Counted from the first letter of the stretch, positions 18,466-27,876 are shown. The stretch is DNA of 64,000 nucleotides from Pseudomonas helmanticensis (GCF_900182985.1 NZ_FXUY01000002.1:188501-252500), one strand, 5' to 3'. Numbers and translations: made by a program. The notes: a model not told the origin generated them from the letters alone.

Positions 18466-19182
18466 TTACACCACCATCGACACCGCCAGCGGCAGGAACA
18501 CTGCCGTGGCCACGCCCATCAGACTCATCGCCAGCGCCGCGAAGGCGCCGCACTCATCACTTTCCTGCAATGCCACCGAGGTGCCGACCGCATGCGCGGT
18601 CATGCCCAGCGCCATGCCGCGCGCCTCGGGGCTGTGCACGCCGAGACGGGTCAACAGCGCCGGGCCGAAGATCGCGCCGATCACCCCGGTGATCAACACG
18701 AACACCGCTGCCAGCGCCGCGACGCCACCGATCTGTTCAGCCACCAGCATCGCAATCGGTGAGGTCACCGACTTCGGCGCCATGGTCATCAGGATCATGT
18801 GCTCGGCGCCGAACCACCAGCCCAACAGCACGCCCATGCCCGTCGCCACCACTCCACCTATCACCAGCGTAGTAAAAATCGGCCAGAACAATTGGCGAAT
18901 ACGCCGCAGGTTGAGGTACAGCGGCACCGCGAGCGCCACGGTGGCCGGGCCGAGCAGAATGCTGAGGATCTCGGTGCTCTTGCGGTACTCGGCGTAGGTC
19001 AGGCCACAGCCGACCAGCACACCGATCACCAACAACATGGAGACCAACACCGGTTGCAGAAAGATCCAACGGGTTTTTTCGAACGCCGCCAAGACCAATT
19101 GATAGGCACCGAGGGTGATGCCGATACCGAACAGCGGATGATGGATGACCGACGCCCAGGCGCCTTGCCAGTCGAAGAGCAT
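18466..19182 (-). CDS. LrgB/CidB family membrane protein
   Basis: A 238-residue protein with about seven membrane segments, matching LrgB/CidB/YohK. Typical segments are LLGPATVALAVPLYLN, MAPKSVTSPIAMLVAEQIGG and GMTAHAVGTSVAL. Family members form a complex with LrgA/CidA and are linked to murein hydrolase export, cell lysis control and, in some bacteria, pyruvate or glycolate transport. Its first base overlaps the last base of the lrgA gene, so the two subunits are translated together. Confidence 0.93.
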   Translation of the reverse strand: MLFDWQGAWASVIHHPLFGIGITLGAYQLVLAAFEKTRWIFLQPVLVSMLLVIGVLVGCGLTYAEYRKSTEILSILLGPATVALAVPLYLNLRRIRQLFWPIFTTLVIGGVVATGMGVLLGWWFGAEHMILMTMAPKSVTSPIAMLVAEQIGGVAALAAVFVLITGVIGAIFGPALLTRLGVHSPEARGMALGMTAHAVGTSVALQESDECGAFAALAMSLMGVATAVFLPLAVSMVV

Positions 19183-19544
19183 CAGGAGTCCTCCGAACGG
19201 TGCGCGTGACGCTTGACCATGCGCTGCATCAGCACGCCGGCAAAAGCCATCGACAGAATCAGCGACACCACCAGCGCGCCGACAATCGCCCAGAAATCGG
19301 CAGCAATCGCCGTTGCGTAAACCATCACGCCGACGGCTGGCGGCACCAGCAACAGCGGCAGATAACGCAGCAGGCTGCCGGCCGCGAGATTCAGCGGCTC
19401 GCCGACTTCACCGCGAACAATCAGGAAGATCAGTAACAACAGCAGACCGATGATCGGCCCCGGCAGCACCGGCAACAACAAGTGATTGAGCGCCGTGCCG
19501 AGCAATTGAAACAGCACCAGCAGGGTCAGGCCACGTAGCAACAT
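19182..19544 (-). CDS. CidA/LrgA family holin-like membrane protein
   Basis: A 120-residue protein with four predicted membrane helices and the family segments LPVLPGPIIGLLLLLIFLI and LLVPPAVGVMVYA. It is the small partner of the LrgB-type protein encoded next to it. CidA/LrgA proteins oligomerise in the membrane in a holin-like manner. The C-terminal tail MVKRHAHRSEDS is basic and cytoplasmic. It is the first gene of an lrgA-lrgB-LON-domain operon. The divergent gap to the MaoC gene probably holds both promoters. Confidence 0.92.
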   Translation of the reverse strand: MLLRGLTLLVLFQLLGTALNHLLLPVLPGPIIGLLLLLIFLIVRGEVGEPLNLAAGSLLRYLPLLLVPPAVGVMVYATAIAADFWAIVGALVVSLILSMAFAGVLMQRMVKRHAHRSEDS

Positions 19545-19737
19545 CCGACATCTCCGTCTTACTTTTCACCCAGCAGGGGCTGGGCATTATAAGCACGCCT
19601 GCGCTATGGATCGGCATTCGCCAAAAGCATGGTCGGTTGACCGGAGCAAATCGCCATGATGATCTACAGTGGTTCGCAGGGCGGTCAAATCCCCCACCGA
19701 AAAAACTATAAAACCGATGAACCCAAGGAGAGTCTCA

Positions 19738-20193
19738 ATGCCCTATGTTCCAGTTGCAGAGCTCAAAGATTATGTCGGCAAGGAACTCGGACGTTCCGAA
19801 TGGCTCACCATCGATCAGGAACGCATCAACCTGTTCGCCGAAGCCACCGGTGATTATCAGTTCATTCACGTCGACCCGGTCAAAGCCGCGCAAACGCCAT
19901 TTGGCAGCACCATTGCCCACGGTTTCCTGTCGTTGTCGCTGATCCCGAAATTGATGGAAGACATCCTCATCCTGCCGCAAGGCGTGAAGATGGTGGTCAA
20001 CTATGGTCTGGACAGCGTGCGTTTCATCCAGCCAGTGAAGGTCAATTCGAAAGTTCGCCTGAAGGTCGATCTGGGCGAAGTGACCGAGAAAAAGCCTGGC
20101 CAATGGCTGCTCAAAGCGACCGCAACGCTTGAGATAGAAGGTTCGGACAAACCGGCCTACATCGCCGAGCCATTGTCGCTCTGCTTCGTCTAA
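19738..20193 (+). CDS. MaoC family (R)-hydratase-like protein
   Basis: A 151-residue single hot-dog protein of the MaoC dehydratase type. The hydratase signature is seen in FAEATGDYQFIHVDPVKAAQTPFG and ...STIAHGFLSLSLIPKL, giving the Asp-His pair (D40 region and IAHG) expected for (R)-specific enoyl-CoA hydratases. The physiological substrate cannot be read from sequence. The ATG at 19738 has a strong AAGGAG seven bases upstream. The gene is monocistronic and followed by a hairpin. Confidence 0.9.
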   Translation: MPYVPVAELKDYVGKELGRSEWLTIDQERINLFAEATGDYQFIHVDPVKAAQTPFGSTIAHGFLSLSLIPKLMEDILILPQGVKMVVNYGLDSVRFIQPVKVNSKVRLKVDLGEVTEKKPGQWLLKATATLEIEGSDKPAYIAEPLSLCFV

Positions 20194-20201
20194 ACGTTCC
20201 G

Positions 20202-20231
20202 GATGCGAAGCAGCGCACGCTGTTTCGCGTC
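20202..20231 (+). terminator. Hairpin after the MaoC gene
   Basis: Arms GATGCGAAGCAGCG and CGCTGTTTCGCGTC pair over 14 positions (two G-T) around a 2-nt loop nine bases after the stop. The sequence after it is only moderately T-rich. Confidence 0.45.
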
Positions 20232-20295
20232 ACCTCTCTATTTATGCGACGCATAGCTGCGGCATACTCGGTCGCCTAATTGCCCGGATCCCGCT

Positions 20296-22023
20296 ATGCG
20301 CTCACTCGCTTCTCTTGCACCCATTGCCCTGACCTTGATGCTCACCGCTTGCGGCGACGGCGAATCACTGTTGCCGCCAGATGCGCGCCTGCCGGACGGC
20401 GGTCGCTATCGCGGTGAACTGGTCAACGGCTTGCTGCAAGGCCAGGGGCGCGTCGACTACCCCAACGGCAGCTGGTACGCCGGCCAGTTCGACAAGGGTC
20501 AATGGCACGGTCAGGGCGAATGGCATGGCAGCAATGGCGAAGTCTATCGCGGGCAATTTCAGCAAGGCTTGTTCGATGGCCAGGGCAGTCTGACCACCAA
20601 CGCCAGCAGTTACACCGGGGGCTTCAAGCAAGGCCGGCGCGAAGGCGAAGGCACCCTGAAAGAAAACGCCATGACCTACCGTGGCGAGTTCAAGGCTGAC
20701 CAGTATTCCGGCCTCGGCCGTCTCGAGATGGACGACGGCAGTTCCTATCAAGGCCAGTTCGCCCACGGCAAACCCAACGGCGAAGGCCAGCGTGGCGACG
20801 CCAGCGGCAACACGTTCAGCGGGCATTTCGTCAATGGTCAGCTGGAAGGCAACGGCACGTTCAACAGCGCCGACGGCGACATCTACGTCGGCGGTTTCAA
20901 GAACAATCAATTGCACGGCAAGGGCCGCTACGAAAATGCTGACGGCGATGTCTGGCTCGGCCAGTTCAAGGAAGGCGCACTGACTGGCAAGGGTGAGTTG
21001 ATCGGTGCCGACGGCAGCCATTACATCGGCGCCTTCAACGACTGGCGCTTCAGCGGCCAGGGGCGCTTGAACCTGTCCGATGGCAGCTTCTACATCGGTG
21101 GCTTCGACAACGACAGTTACTCCGGGCGCGGCACCTTGGTGCTGACCGATGGCAGCGTCATGAGCGGCACCTGGATCAACGGCCAGCGCGTGCGCGATGC
21201 CGACGGCAAGTTGTTGCCCGACACCCTTGAACTCGGCTTGCTCGCTCAGGGCCGCCTGCTCGATGACGCCTTGGCCGCCATCCCCGCGTCGACGCCAGCG
21301 GTTGAGCTGTACACCCTGACCCTCGGCGGCGACGGCAAGCAGAGCGTGTTCCTGCGTGAATCCGATTACGTCGCCAACATGCTCAACACACGCTTCGGCG
21401 CCTATGGCCAGATCCGTCTGGTCAACCACCGCGATCACCTGGCCGACCGGCCGATGGCCACCCGCGAGAACCTGCGCCGCGCTGCGCAAACCCTTGCTGA
21501 ACGCAGCGGCCCGGAAGATTTGCTGTTCATCTACCTGACCAGCCATGGCACCGCCGAACATGAACTGGTGCTCGACCAGCCGCGCATGGAGCTGGCCGAC
21601 CTGCCCGCCGATGAACTCGCCGCCGTGTTGGCGCCGCTGAAAAACCGCGACAAGATCGTCGTGATCTCTTCGTGTTACTCCGGTGGTTTTATCCCGGCGC
21701 TGAAAGACGAACGTACCTTGATCATGACCGCCTCGCGCGCCGATCGGGTGTCCTTCGGTTGCTCGGAAGAAGCCAACTTCACCTACTTCGGCGACGCGCT
21801 GTTCGCCCAGGCGCTGAACCAGACCGATGACCTGGAGCAAGCCTTCAAATTGGCCAAAGCCACCGTCGCCGAGCGTGAACTGGCGGACAATTTCGAAGCC
21901 TCGGAGCCACAGATCTGGGCGCCGAAAACCGTACTCGCGCACTGGCAACTGCTGCGCAAACAGCAAGCAAGAAAAGCTTTGCAAAGTGCTGCGTTGAACG
22001 ACGGAGCGGTAAAGAGCAACTAA
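20296..22023 (+). CDS. MORN-repeat lipoprotein with C13 (legumain/caspase-like) peptidase domain
   Basis: The 575-residue protein starts with a lipoprotein signal (lipobox LTAC, Cys about residue 19). Residues about 35-300 contain roughly twelve MORN repeats of about 23 residues with the pattern Y-x-G-x-F ... G-x-G (for example VYRGQFQQGLFDGQG). Residues about 345-550 form a C13 peptidase domain with the His-Cys dyad: H417 in YLTSHGTAEHE and C460 in ISSCYSGGF, within the caspase/gingipain fold pattern. It is probably anchored in the cell envelope. Substrate and role are unknown. It has an ordinary backbone composition and a P. aeruginosa counterpart is expected. Confidence 0.88.
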   Translation: MRSLASLAPIALTLMLTACGDGESLLPPDARLPDGGRYRGELVNGLLQGQGRVDYPNGSWYAGQFDKGQWHGQGEWHGSNGEVYRGQFQQGLFDGQGSLTTNASSYTGGFKQGRREGEGTLKENAMTYRGEFKADQYSGLGRLEMDDGSSYQGQFAHGKPNGEGQRGDASGNTFSGHFVNGQLEGNGTFNSADGDIYVGGFKNNQLHGKGRYENADGDVWLGQFKEGALTGKGELIGADGSHYIGAFNDWRFSGQGRLNLSDGSFYIGGFDNDSYSGRGTLVLTDGSVMSGTWINGQRVRDADGKLLPDTLELGLLAQGRLLDDALAAIPASTPAVELYTLTLGGDGKQSVFLRESDYVANMLNTRFGAYGQIRLVNHRDHLADRPMATRENLRRAAQTLAERSGPEDLLFIYLTSHGTAEHELVLDQPRMELADLPADELAAVLAPLKNRDKIVVISSCYSGGFIPALKDERTLIMTASRADRVSFGCSEEANFTYFGDALFAQALNQTDDLEQAFKLAKATVAERELADNFEASEPQIWAPKTVLAHWQLLRKQQARKALQSAALNDGAVKSN

Positions 22024-22050
22024 GCTGAACAGTATCAAGGGAGAGACACT

Positions 22051-22692
22051 ATGTACTTGACGCCTCAGCACGTATTGCTTGCCGGAGCTACCGGTTTGAC
22101 CGGTGAACATCTACTCGACCGTTTGCTCAACGAGCCAACGATTTCTCGCGTGCTCGCCCCTTCCCGCCGGCCATTGGCCGAGCATCCGCACCTGGAAAAC
22201 CCGGTCGGTGATCCGCAGGCGTTTCTGCCGCAGCTCAGCGGCCGCGTCGATATCGCCTACTGCTGCCTCGGCACCACGATCAAACAGGCCGGCTCGGAAG
22301 CGGCGTTTCGTGCGGTGGATCTGGACATGGTCGTGGCGTTTGCCAAACGCGCGCGGGAGATGGGCGCGCGGCACCTGATCGTGATCAGTGCGATTGGCGC
22401 CGATCCGAAGTCGTCGGTTTTCTACAATCGGGTCAAAGGCGAAATGGAGCAGGCTTTACGTGCGCAGGACTGGCCGCAACTGACCATTTGCCGACCTTCG
22501 CTGTTGTTGGGTGAACGCACGGAGCCGCGTCTGGCCGAACAGTTAGCCGGGCCGTTGTCGAAGCTGATTCCGGGTAAATATCGCGGTATTGAAGCGTGCC
22601 AACTGGCACGGGCGATGTGGCGTTTGGCACTGGAAGAGCAGGACGGGGTGCGGGTGATCGAGTCGGATGATTTGCGCAAGCTCGGCAAATAA
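22051..22692 (+). CDS. NAD(P)-binding Rossmann-fold protein (atypical SDR)
   Basis: A 213-residue protein opening with the dinucleotide-binding glycine motif [14 protein letters not shown] (residues about 8-21). A later [31 protein letters not shown] contains the Y-x-x-x-K pair of short-chain dehydrogenase relatives (YNRVK). The family resembles YbjT/NmrA-like proteins and human TIP30-type proteins. No substrate can be assigned. It starts 27 bases after the C13 peptidase gene on the same strand, so the two may be co-transcribed. A palindromic repeat cluster follows the stop. Confidence 0.85.
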   Translation: MYLTPQHVLLAGATGLTGEHLLDRLLNEPTISRVLAPSRRPLAEHPHLENPVGDPQAFLPQLSGRVDIAYCCLGTTIKQAGSEAAFRAVDLDMVVAFAKRAREMGARHLIVISAIGADPKSSVFYNRVKGEMEQALRAQDWPQLTICRPSLLLGERTEPRLAEQLAGPLSKLIPGKYRGIEACQLARAMWRLALEEQDGVRVIESDDLRKLGK

Positions 22693-22705
22693 TCTTCCGC
22701 CGCAT

Positions 22706-22811
22706 GATCGTTCCCACGCTCTGCGTGGGAATGCAGCCACGGACGCTCTGCGTCCCAAAGCGTGACGCAGAGCGTCACCGGAGGCGTTACCACGCGGAGC
22801 GTGGGAACGAT
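22706..22811. repeat. Palindromic repeat cluster (GATCGTTCCCACGC type)
   Basis: A 106-bp element begins and ends with inverted GATCGTTCCCACGC and contains nested hairpins (TTCCCACGCTCTGCGTGGGAA, then GGACGCTCTGCGTCC, then GTGACGCAGAGCGTCAC). This is a recognised type of Pseudomonas intergenic repeat, different in sequence from the class A REPINs here. It sits between convergent genes. Confidence 0.85.
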
Positions 22812-22819
22812 CTGTCTAA

Positions 22820-23104
22820 CTACAATCCGCCTGTTGCCTGAAAACTCACGCCGATCACCGTCAGCAATGACAACGGCAACAACAGCGTATCGAGCAACGC
22901 ACTCCCCGGCAGATCCACACCCGGATAGCTCGGCGCTTCAGCCCCAAACCGATCCATCGCGCAGCACCCGCCATTCATCGCGTACAAATCCAGCCGCGTC
23001 CCGGAGTACACCACCGGCGCGCCCGGTTTCGCCGCATCCAAGGTGCGCGCCGTGGCGCACCCGGTCAGCAACACCACCAGCCCGATCAGCAGCAGCTTAT
23101 TCAT
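22820..23104 (-). CDS. YceK/YidQ family lipoprotein
   Basis: A 94-residue lipoprotein with lipobox LTGC near residue 16 and the family body: [16 protein letters not shown], then [18 protein letters not shown]. YceK-type proteins are small outer-membrane lipoproteins of unknown function. The ATG at 23104 is used; it overlaps the ubiX 3' end by eight bases. It is the last gene of an mpl-ubiX-lipoprotein run. Confidence 0.85.
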   Translation of the reverse strand: MNKLLLIGLVVLLTGCATARTLDAAKPGAPVVYSGTRLDLYAMNGGCCAMDRFGAEAPSYPGVDLPGSALLDTLLLPLSLLTVIGVSFQATGGL

Positions 23105-23744
23105 CACTGCTCAGATGATGCTCACCCCAACGCGGCAGCATGTCTTGGGGAATGCCCAGCAGATTGAGAATCCGCGCCACGACGAAATCGATCAGGTCAT
23201 CGATGGTCTGCGGCTGGTGATAGAAACCCGGCGAGGCCGGCAGAATGGTCACGCCCATGTTCGACAGTTTGAGCATGTGCTCCAGATGAATGCTCGAATA
23301 CGGCGCCTCGCGCGGCACCAGAATCAACTGGCGACGCTCCTTCAAAGTGACATCGGCGGCGCGCTCGATCAGGTTGTTGCAGGCGCCGGTGGCAATGGCT
23401 GACAACGTGCCCGTCGAACATGGCACCACCACCATCGCCGCTGGCGCGCCAGAACCCGAGGCCACCGGCGACATCCAGTCTTCCTTGCCGTACACGCGGA
23501 TCTGCCCGGCGGCAGCCCCGGTGTATTCAGTGAGGAACGCCTGCATCATCTGCGGCTTGGGCGGCAGCGTCACGTCGGTCTCGGTGGCCATCACCAGTTG
23601 CGCAGCCTTGGAAATCAGGAAATGCACTTCGCGATCTTCGCGCACCAGACAATCGAGCAGGCGCAGACCGTATTGCGCACCCGAGGCGCCGGTCATCGCC
23701 AGCGTGATGCGTTCGGGACCATTGCTCTCAAAACGAGTGTTCAT
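23097..23744 (-). CDS. ubiX: Flavin prenyltransferase UbiX
   Basis: UbiX joins dimethylallyl phosphate to FMN to make prenyl-FMN, the cofactor of UbiD-type decarboxylases in ubiquinone synthesis. The 215-residue protein has the FMN-binding N-terminus [18 protein letters not shown], the [29 protein letters not shown] region (key motif [11 protein letters not shown]), and [17 protein letters not shown]. Its start overlaps the mpl stop by four bases (ATGA), giving the conserved mpl-ubiX pair. Confidence 0.96.
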   Translation of the reverse strand: MNTRFESNGPERITLAMTGASGAQYGLRLLDCLVREDREVHFLISKAAQLVMATETDVTLPPKPQMMQAFLTEYTGAAAGQIRVYGKEDWMSPVASGSGAPAAMVVVPCSTGTLSAIATGACNNLIERAADVTLKERRQLILVPREAPYSSIHLEHMLKLSNMGVTILPASPGFYHQPQTIDDLIDFVVARILNLLGIPQDMLPRWGEHHLSSDE

Positions 23745-25090
23745 TGCAGCGCCTCGGCGAGTTTGCCGTGCAGGCCGCCGAAGCCGCCATTGCTCATGAT
23801 CACCACGTGAGTACCGGGCTGAGCCTGACTCTTCACGCGCTCAATGATGCCTTCCAGTGAATCGCTGACAATCGACGGCACCGTGCACAGCGCGGCGGTG
23901 GCGGCGAGGTCCCAGCCGAGGTTGGCAGGGGCGTACCAGATCACTTGATCGGCATCGACCACGCTGGCCGGCAAACCGTCGCGGTGCGCGCCGAGTTTCA
24001 TCGAGTTGGAGCGCGGCTCGATGATCGCAATCAGCGGTGCGTCACCAATGCGCTTGCGCAAGCCGTCGAGAGTGGTGGCGATGGCGGTCGGGTGATGCGC
24101 GAAGTCGTCGTAGATGGTGATGCCGCGTACTTCGGCGACTTTCTCCATGCGGCGTTTGACGTTCTTGAATGCGCTCAATCCAGCGATGCCCATCGATGGC
24201 ACCACGCCAACATGCCGCGCCGCCGCCAAGGCAGCCAAGGCGTTGGCAACGTTGTGCTGGCCGGTCAGTTCCCATTCGACGGTGCCTTGCGACACGCCTT
24301 CGAACATCACTTCGAACGCCGAGCCGTCTTCACTGAGCAGTTTGACCTGCCACTGACCACCGGCACCGGTGGTTTGCACCGGGGTCCAGCAGCCCATTTC
24401 GATCACGCGCTGCAAGGCCGGCTCGGTGGTCGGATGGATGACCAGGCCTTCACTCGGAATGGTTCGCACCAGGTGATGGAATTGCCGCTCGATCGCCGGC
24501 AGATCCGGGAAGATGTCGGCGTGATCGAACTCAAGGTTATTGAGGATCGCCGTGCGCGGACGGTAGTGCACGAATTTCGAGCGCTTGTCGAAGAACGCGC
24601 TGTCGTACTCGTCGGCCTCGATCACGAAGAACGGCGTGCCGCCCAATCGTGCCGATACGGAGAAGTTTTGCGGCACGCCGCCGATGAGGAAACCTGGGCT
24701 CATGCCGGCGTGTTCCAGCACCCAGGCGAGCATGCTGCTGGTGGTGGTTTTGCCGTGAGTGCCGGCAACCGCCAGCACCCAGCGACCTTGCAGCACGTGA
24801 TCGGCCAGCCACTGCGGGCCGGAGACGTAAGGCAGGCCTTTGTTCAGTACATATTCCACCGCCGGATTGCCGCGCGACATGGCGTTGCCAATGACGACCA
24901 GATCCGGCGCCGGATCGAGCTGCGCCGGGTCGTAACCCTGCGTCAGTTGAATGCCTTGGGCTTCAAGCTGCGTGCTCATCGGTGGATAGACGTTGGCGTC
25001 GGAGCCGGTCACGTGATGGCCCAGCTCTTTGGCCAGAACCGCCATCGAGCCCATGAAAGTCCCGCAGATACCCAGAATATGAATGTGCAT
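23741..25090 (-). CDS. mpl: UDP-N-acetylmuramate:L-Ala-gamma-D-Glu-meso-DAP ligase
   Basis: Mpl attaches recycled murein tripeptide directly to UDP-MurNAc in the cytoplasm. The 449-residue protein starts [17 protein letters not shown] (nucleotide-binding Gly motif), has the Mur-ligase ATP loop in [16 protein letters not shown], and [19 protein letters not shown], then [10 protein letters not shown]. These distinguish Mpl from MurC. The ATG at 25090 is selected because conservation begins there. It is functionally linked to the LD-carboxypeptidase near the start of the window (both recycle murein peptides). Confidence 0.96.
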   Translation of the reverse strand: MHIHILGICGTFMGSMAVLAKELGHHVTGSDANVYPPMSTQLEAQGIQLTQGYDPAQLDPAPDLVVIGNAMSRGNPAVEYVLNKGLPYVSGPQWLADHVLQGRWVLAVAGTHGKTTTSSMLAWVLEHAGMSPGFLIGGVPQNFSVSARLGGTPFFVIEADEYDSAFFDKRSKFVHYRPRTAILNNLEFDHADIFPDLPAIERQFHHLVRTIPSEGLVIHPTTEPALQRVIEMGCWTPVQTTGAGGQWQVKLLSEDGSAFEVMFEGVSQGTVEWELTGQHNVANALAALAAARHVGVVPSMGIAGLSAFKNVKRRMEKVAEVRGITIYDDFAHHPTAIATTLDGLRKRIGDAPLIAIIEPRSNSMKLGAHRDGLPASVVDADQVIWYAPANLGWDLAATAALCTVPSIVSDSLEGIIERVKSQAQPGTHVVIMSNGGFGGLHGKLAEALQ

Positions 25091-25202
25091 AGTCGACCTC
25101 GTAAAACATGGCCGCAGGTTAGCGTAGGGAGGGGGAAATCGCACTCTTTAGGTGATTGAGCGGGGATGGTTGGGCTTGGGGTTCAGGCTCGGCTGTAGAT
25201 TG

Positions 25203-25662
25203 CGGCCCCTCACCCCAGCCCTCTCCCGAGGGAGAGGGAGCCGATCTACGTTGCTTTCAAATCCGCAGTTCGGCTCGATAAATCAGGTCGACGTAAATTG
25301 CCGCATCAACTCGATCAGTCCCCTCTCCCTCTGGGAGAGGGAGCCGGTCTCGGTGCTTTCAAATCCTGAGTTCGGCTCAATATTTCAGGTCGACGTGGAT
25401 CTGTAGACCGACTCGGTCAGTCCCCTCTCCTTTTGGGAGAGGGAGCCGGTCTCGGTGCTTTCAAATCCTGAGTTCGGCTCAATATTTCAGGTCGACGTAG
25501 ATCTGTAGACCGACTCGGTCAGTCTCCTCTCCTTTTGGGAGAGGGAGCCGGTCTCGGTGCTTTCAAATCCTGAGTTCGGCTCAATATTTCAGGTCGACGT
25601 AGATCTGTAGACCGACTCCGTCAGTCCCCTCTCCCTTTGGGAGAGGGCTAGGGTGAGGGCCT
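25203..25662. repeat. 102-bp tandem repeat array with CCCTCTCCC/GGGAGAGGG hairpins
   Basis: Five hairpins CCCTCTCC..GGGAGAGGG occur, the last four spaced exactly 102 bp apart (equivalent positions 25316, 25418, 25520, 25622). The intervening sequence (GAGCCGGTCTCGGTGC ... ATCTGTAGACCGACTC) is nearly identical in units 3-4 and more divergent in the first. The outer ends are inverted: CCCCTCACCCCAGCCC at the left and GGGCTAGGGTGAGGGC at the right. The array fills the gap between mpl and the sigma-54 regulator, ending just after the latter's stop codon on the minus strand. Confidence 0.93.
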
Positions 25663-25663
25663 T

Positions 25664-27577
25664 CTAACTGGCTCGCCGCTCAATCCCATGCTTACGCAGC
25701 TTCCTGTAAAGAGTATTGCGGCTGACACCCAGTTGCTGCGCCGTATGGGTCATATGCCAGCGAGTTTGCTCCAGCACATTGAGCAAAGCCGACCGTTCGG
25801 CATCTTCCAGCGGATGATCGGACTCCTTAACCGCAAATACTGCCGGACTCCCCTGCCGAATCATCACCGGCAAATCCTCAATCCCGATCCGCCCCTCATC
25901 ACACAACGCCGCCAGCGTGCGCAGGACATTGCGCAACTGCCGCACATTCCCCGGCCAGTTGAACGCCAGCAATGCCTGACGTGCCGGCTCTTCGATGAGG
26001 ATCGTCTCACCGCCCGCCTCTTCAGCCAGCAGGAAATCCAGCAGCTGCGATTTATCACTGCGCTCGCGCAATGCCGGCAGCGCCACTTCCAGGCCATTCA
26101 AGCGGTAATACAAATCCTCACGGAAGCTGCCGTCGGCGACCCGCTCCAGCAGATTGCGGTGCGTGGCACTGATGATCCGCACGTTGACCGACTCCGGCTC
26201 GCCGCCGATCGGTACCACTTGCCGATCCTCCAGCACTCGCAACAATCTGGTCTGCAAGGCCAGTGGCATATCGCCGATTTCATCGAGGAACAACGTGCCG
26301 CCATCGGCCTGCTGCAACTTGCCGCGCATGCCGTCCTTTCTTGCGCCGGTGAAACTGCCGCCGCGATAGCCGAACAGTTCACTCTCGATCAGGCTCTCCG
26401 GGATGGCCGCGCAATTGAGGGCGACGAAGGCGTTGCTTGAGCGCTGACTGGCTTGATGCACAGCCTTGGCGAAGGCCTCCTTGCCGGAGCCGGTTTCGCC
26501 GTTGATCAGCAGCGGTACATCGCGTTCGAACACACGCAGCGACTTGCGGAAGTCGGCCTGCAACGCCTCATCACCAAGGCAAATGCCCGACAGGCGCGGA
26601 GTCTCAACCATAACTGGCGCAGGCATGCTCGGCGCCGGTTTACGCGACTCTCCTCTCAGCACGGCAAACAAATGCCGGCCGTCGCGCGTGCGCAGCGGCC
26701 AACTGGCGCTGGCATTGGCGCTGGCGCGGCCAAGCAGCTCATCCAGCGAACAATCGAAAAACGCCTCGACCGGTTTCCCAAGCAAACCACCGCGAATATG
26801 CCCGAGCAGGTTCAGCGCACTCTGATTGACCGCACTGATCCGCCCTTCCCCGTCAAACGCCAGCAGCCCCTCGCTGAACAGGCCGACGGACTCGGCCTGC
26901 AAGTGAAAACGCAGCAACCATTGGTTATCGAAGCAACGCAGGAAATAGCAGCTCTCGATCATCTTCGCCGACAGATTGACCAGCGCCATGGTGTGGAACT
27001 GGCTCTGCCGCGAAACGTCGTGCCGCGCGGAGGACACGTCGAGTACCGCCAGCAGTTCGCCATGAGGATCGAATACCGGGCTGGCCGAGCAGGTCAGGCC
27101 GGTGTGGCGCCCGCGAAAGTGTTCGTCCTGATGGATGGTCAGCGCCTGGCGCTCGACCAGGCAGGTGCCGATGCCGTTGGTGCCTTCGCAGGCCTCGCTC
27201 CAGTCCGCCCCGAGCCAGAGGCCGGCGCGTTCGAATATCTTGCGTTCGGCAGGCGCGGTGACGCAGTTGAGGATCACCCCGCGCGCGTCGGTCAGCAGCA
27301 CCGCATGGCCGGCGCCGGAGAGTTGTTGATGCAGGCTGCTCATTTCATTGCCGGCGATCTGCAGGACTTGTTGCAGACGTTCGCGACTTTCCAGTACGCG
27401 ACCGTGTTCGAGCACGGTCGGCGCCATGGTCAGCGCCGGGTCGAGGTGATAGTCCTCAAGACAGCGCAGCCACGAGCGGGCAATCGACGGATCGGCACCC
27501 GGCCCGTGCATGTGCGGCTTGCCCTGGGTCGCGGTGAGAACCTGTTGGGCATGGCGACTCAAATGGTTGTCGTGCAT
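25664..27577 (-). CDS. eatR: Sigma-54-dependent activator (AcoR type), ethanolamine regulator candidate
   Basis: The 637-residue protein has an N-terminal GAF-like sensory region (about 60-220), a PAS-like segment (about 230-310), an AAA+ domain and a C-terminal FIS-type helix-turn-helix (RSALLNVLEQTRWHMTHTAQQL, the last part being HTAQQLGVSRNTLYRKL). Walker A is GETGSGKEAF and Walker B LFLDEIGDM. The loop that contacts sigma-54, normally GAFTGA, reads GSFTGA. The gene diverges from the aldehyde dehydrogenase/ethanolamine genes, which carry -24/-12 promoters, so it is their likely activator, as EatR in P. aeruginosa. Confidence 0.9.
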   Translation of the reverse strand: MHDNHLSRHAQQVLTATQGKPHMHGPGADPSIARSWLRCLEDYHLDPALTMAPTVLEHGRVLESRERLQQVLQIAGNEMSSLHQQLSGAGHAVLLTDARGVILNCVTAPAERKIFERAGLWLGADWSEACEGTNGIGTCLVERQALTIHQDEHFRGRHTGLTCSASPVFDPHGELLAVLDVSSARHDVSRQSQFHTMALVNLSAKMIESCYFLRCFDNQWLLRFHLQAESVGLFSEGLLAFDGEGRISAVNQSALNLLGHIRGGLLGKPVEAFFDCSLDELLGRASANASASWPLRTRDGRHLFAVLRGESRKPAPSMPAPVMVETPRLSGICLGDEALQADFRKSLRVFERDVPLLINGETGSGKEAFAKAVHQASQRSSNAFVALNCAAIPESLIESELFGYRGGSFTGARKDGMRGKLQQADGGTLFLDEIGDMPLALQTRLLRVLEDRQVVPIGGEPESVNVRIISATHRNLLERVADGSFREDLYYRLNGLEVALPALRERSDKSQLLDFLLAEEAGGETILIEEPARQALLAFNWPGNVRQLRNVLRTLAALCDEGRIGIEDLPVMIRQGSPAVFAVKESDHPLEDAERSALLNVLEQTRWHMTHTAQQLGVSRNTLYRKLRKHGIERRAS

Positions 27578-27602
27578 TTCTTATTGTTCTCCATATTCCC
27601 CG

Positions 27603-27689
27603 TGTAGGAGCTGCCGAAGGCTGCGATCTTTTGATCTTGATCTGCAAAAAAGCAAAATCAAAAGATCGCAGCCTTCGGCAGCTCCTACA
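27603..27689. repeat. REPIN, class A
   Basis: Perfect arms TGTAGGAGCTGCCGAAGGCTGCGATC and reverse complement with a loop of about 27 nt that includes GCAAAAAAGC. It lies 26 bases upstream of the eatR start codon, an unusual place because REPINs normally lie after genes. Confidence 0.95.
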
Positions 27690-27773
27690 GGGGTTGCTGT
27701 GGGTTGAGGATCCTCCAGGTAAATGTGGATTGCAATGCTGGCGGGACCGGTCGGTCACTGGCTGTGCCGGAAG

Positions 27774-27802
27774 CGGTACAGACTGTCACCCCGTCTGTAC
27801 CG
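27774..27802. promoter_or_regulatory. Inverted repeat, likely upstream activator site for EatR
   Basis: Perfect 10-bp arms CGGTACAGAC and GTCTGTACCG are separated by nine bases, centred about 100 bp upstream of the -24/-12 promoter of exaC. A third related half-site, CTGTGCC, lies just to the left. Spacing and symmetry fit an enhancer site for an AcoR-type dimer; binding is inferred. Confidence 0.65.
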
Positions 27803-27876
27803 AAACCATCACAGGCACAATCCGCTCGTCCGACAAAAACCCGCCAAGCCCTTGATTTACCTGAGCTGCACGGCGG

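Noticed and set aside
25203..25662. CRISPR-like regular array
   Set aside because: The 102-bp period has repeats and spacers both conserved, with hairpins of REP type and no cas genes.
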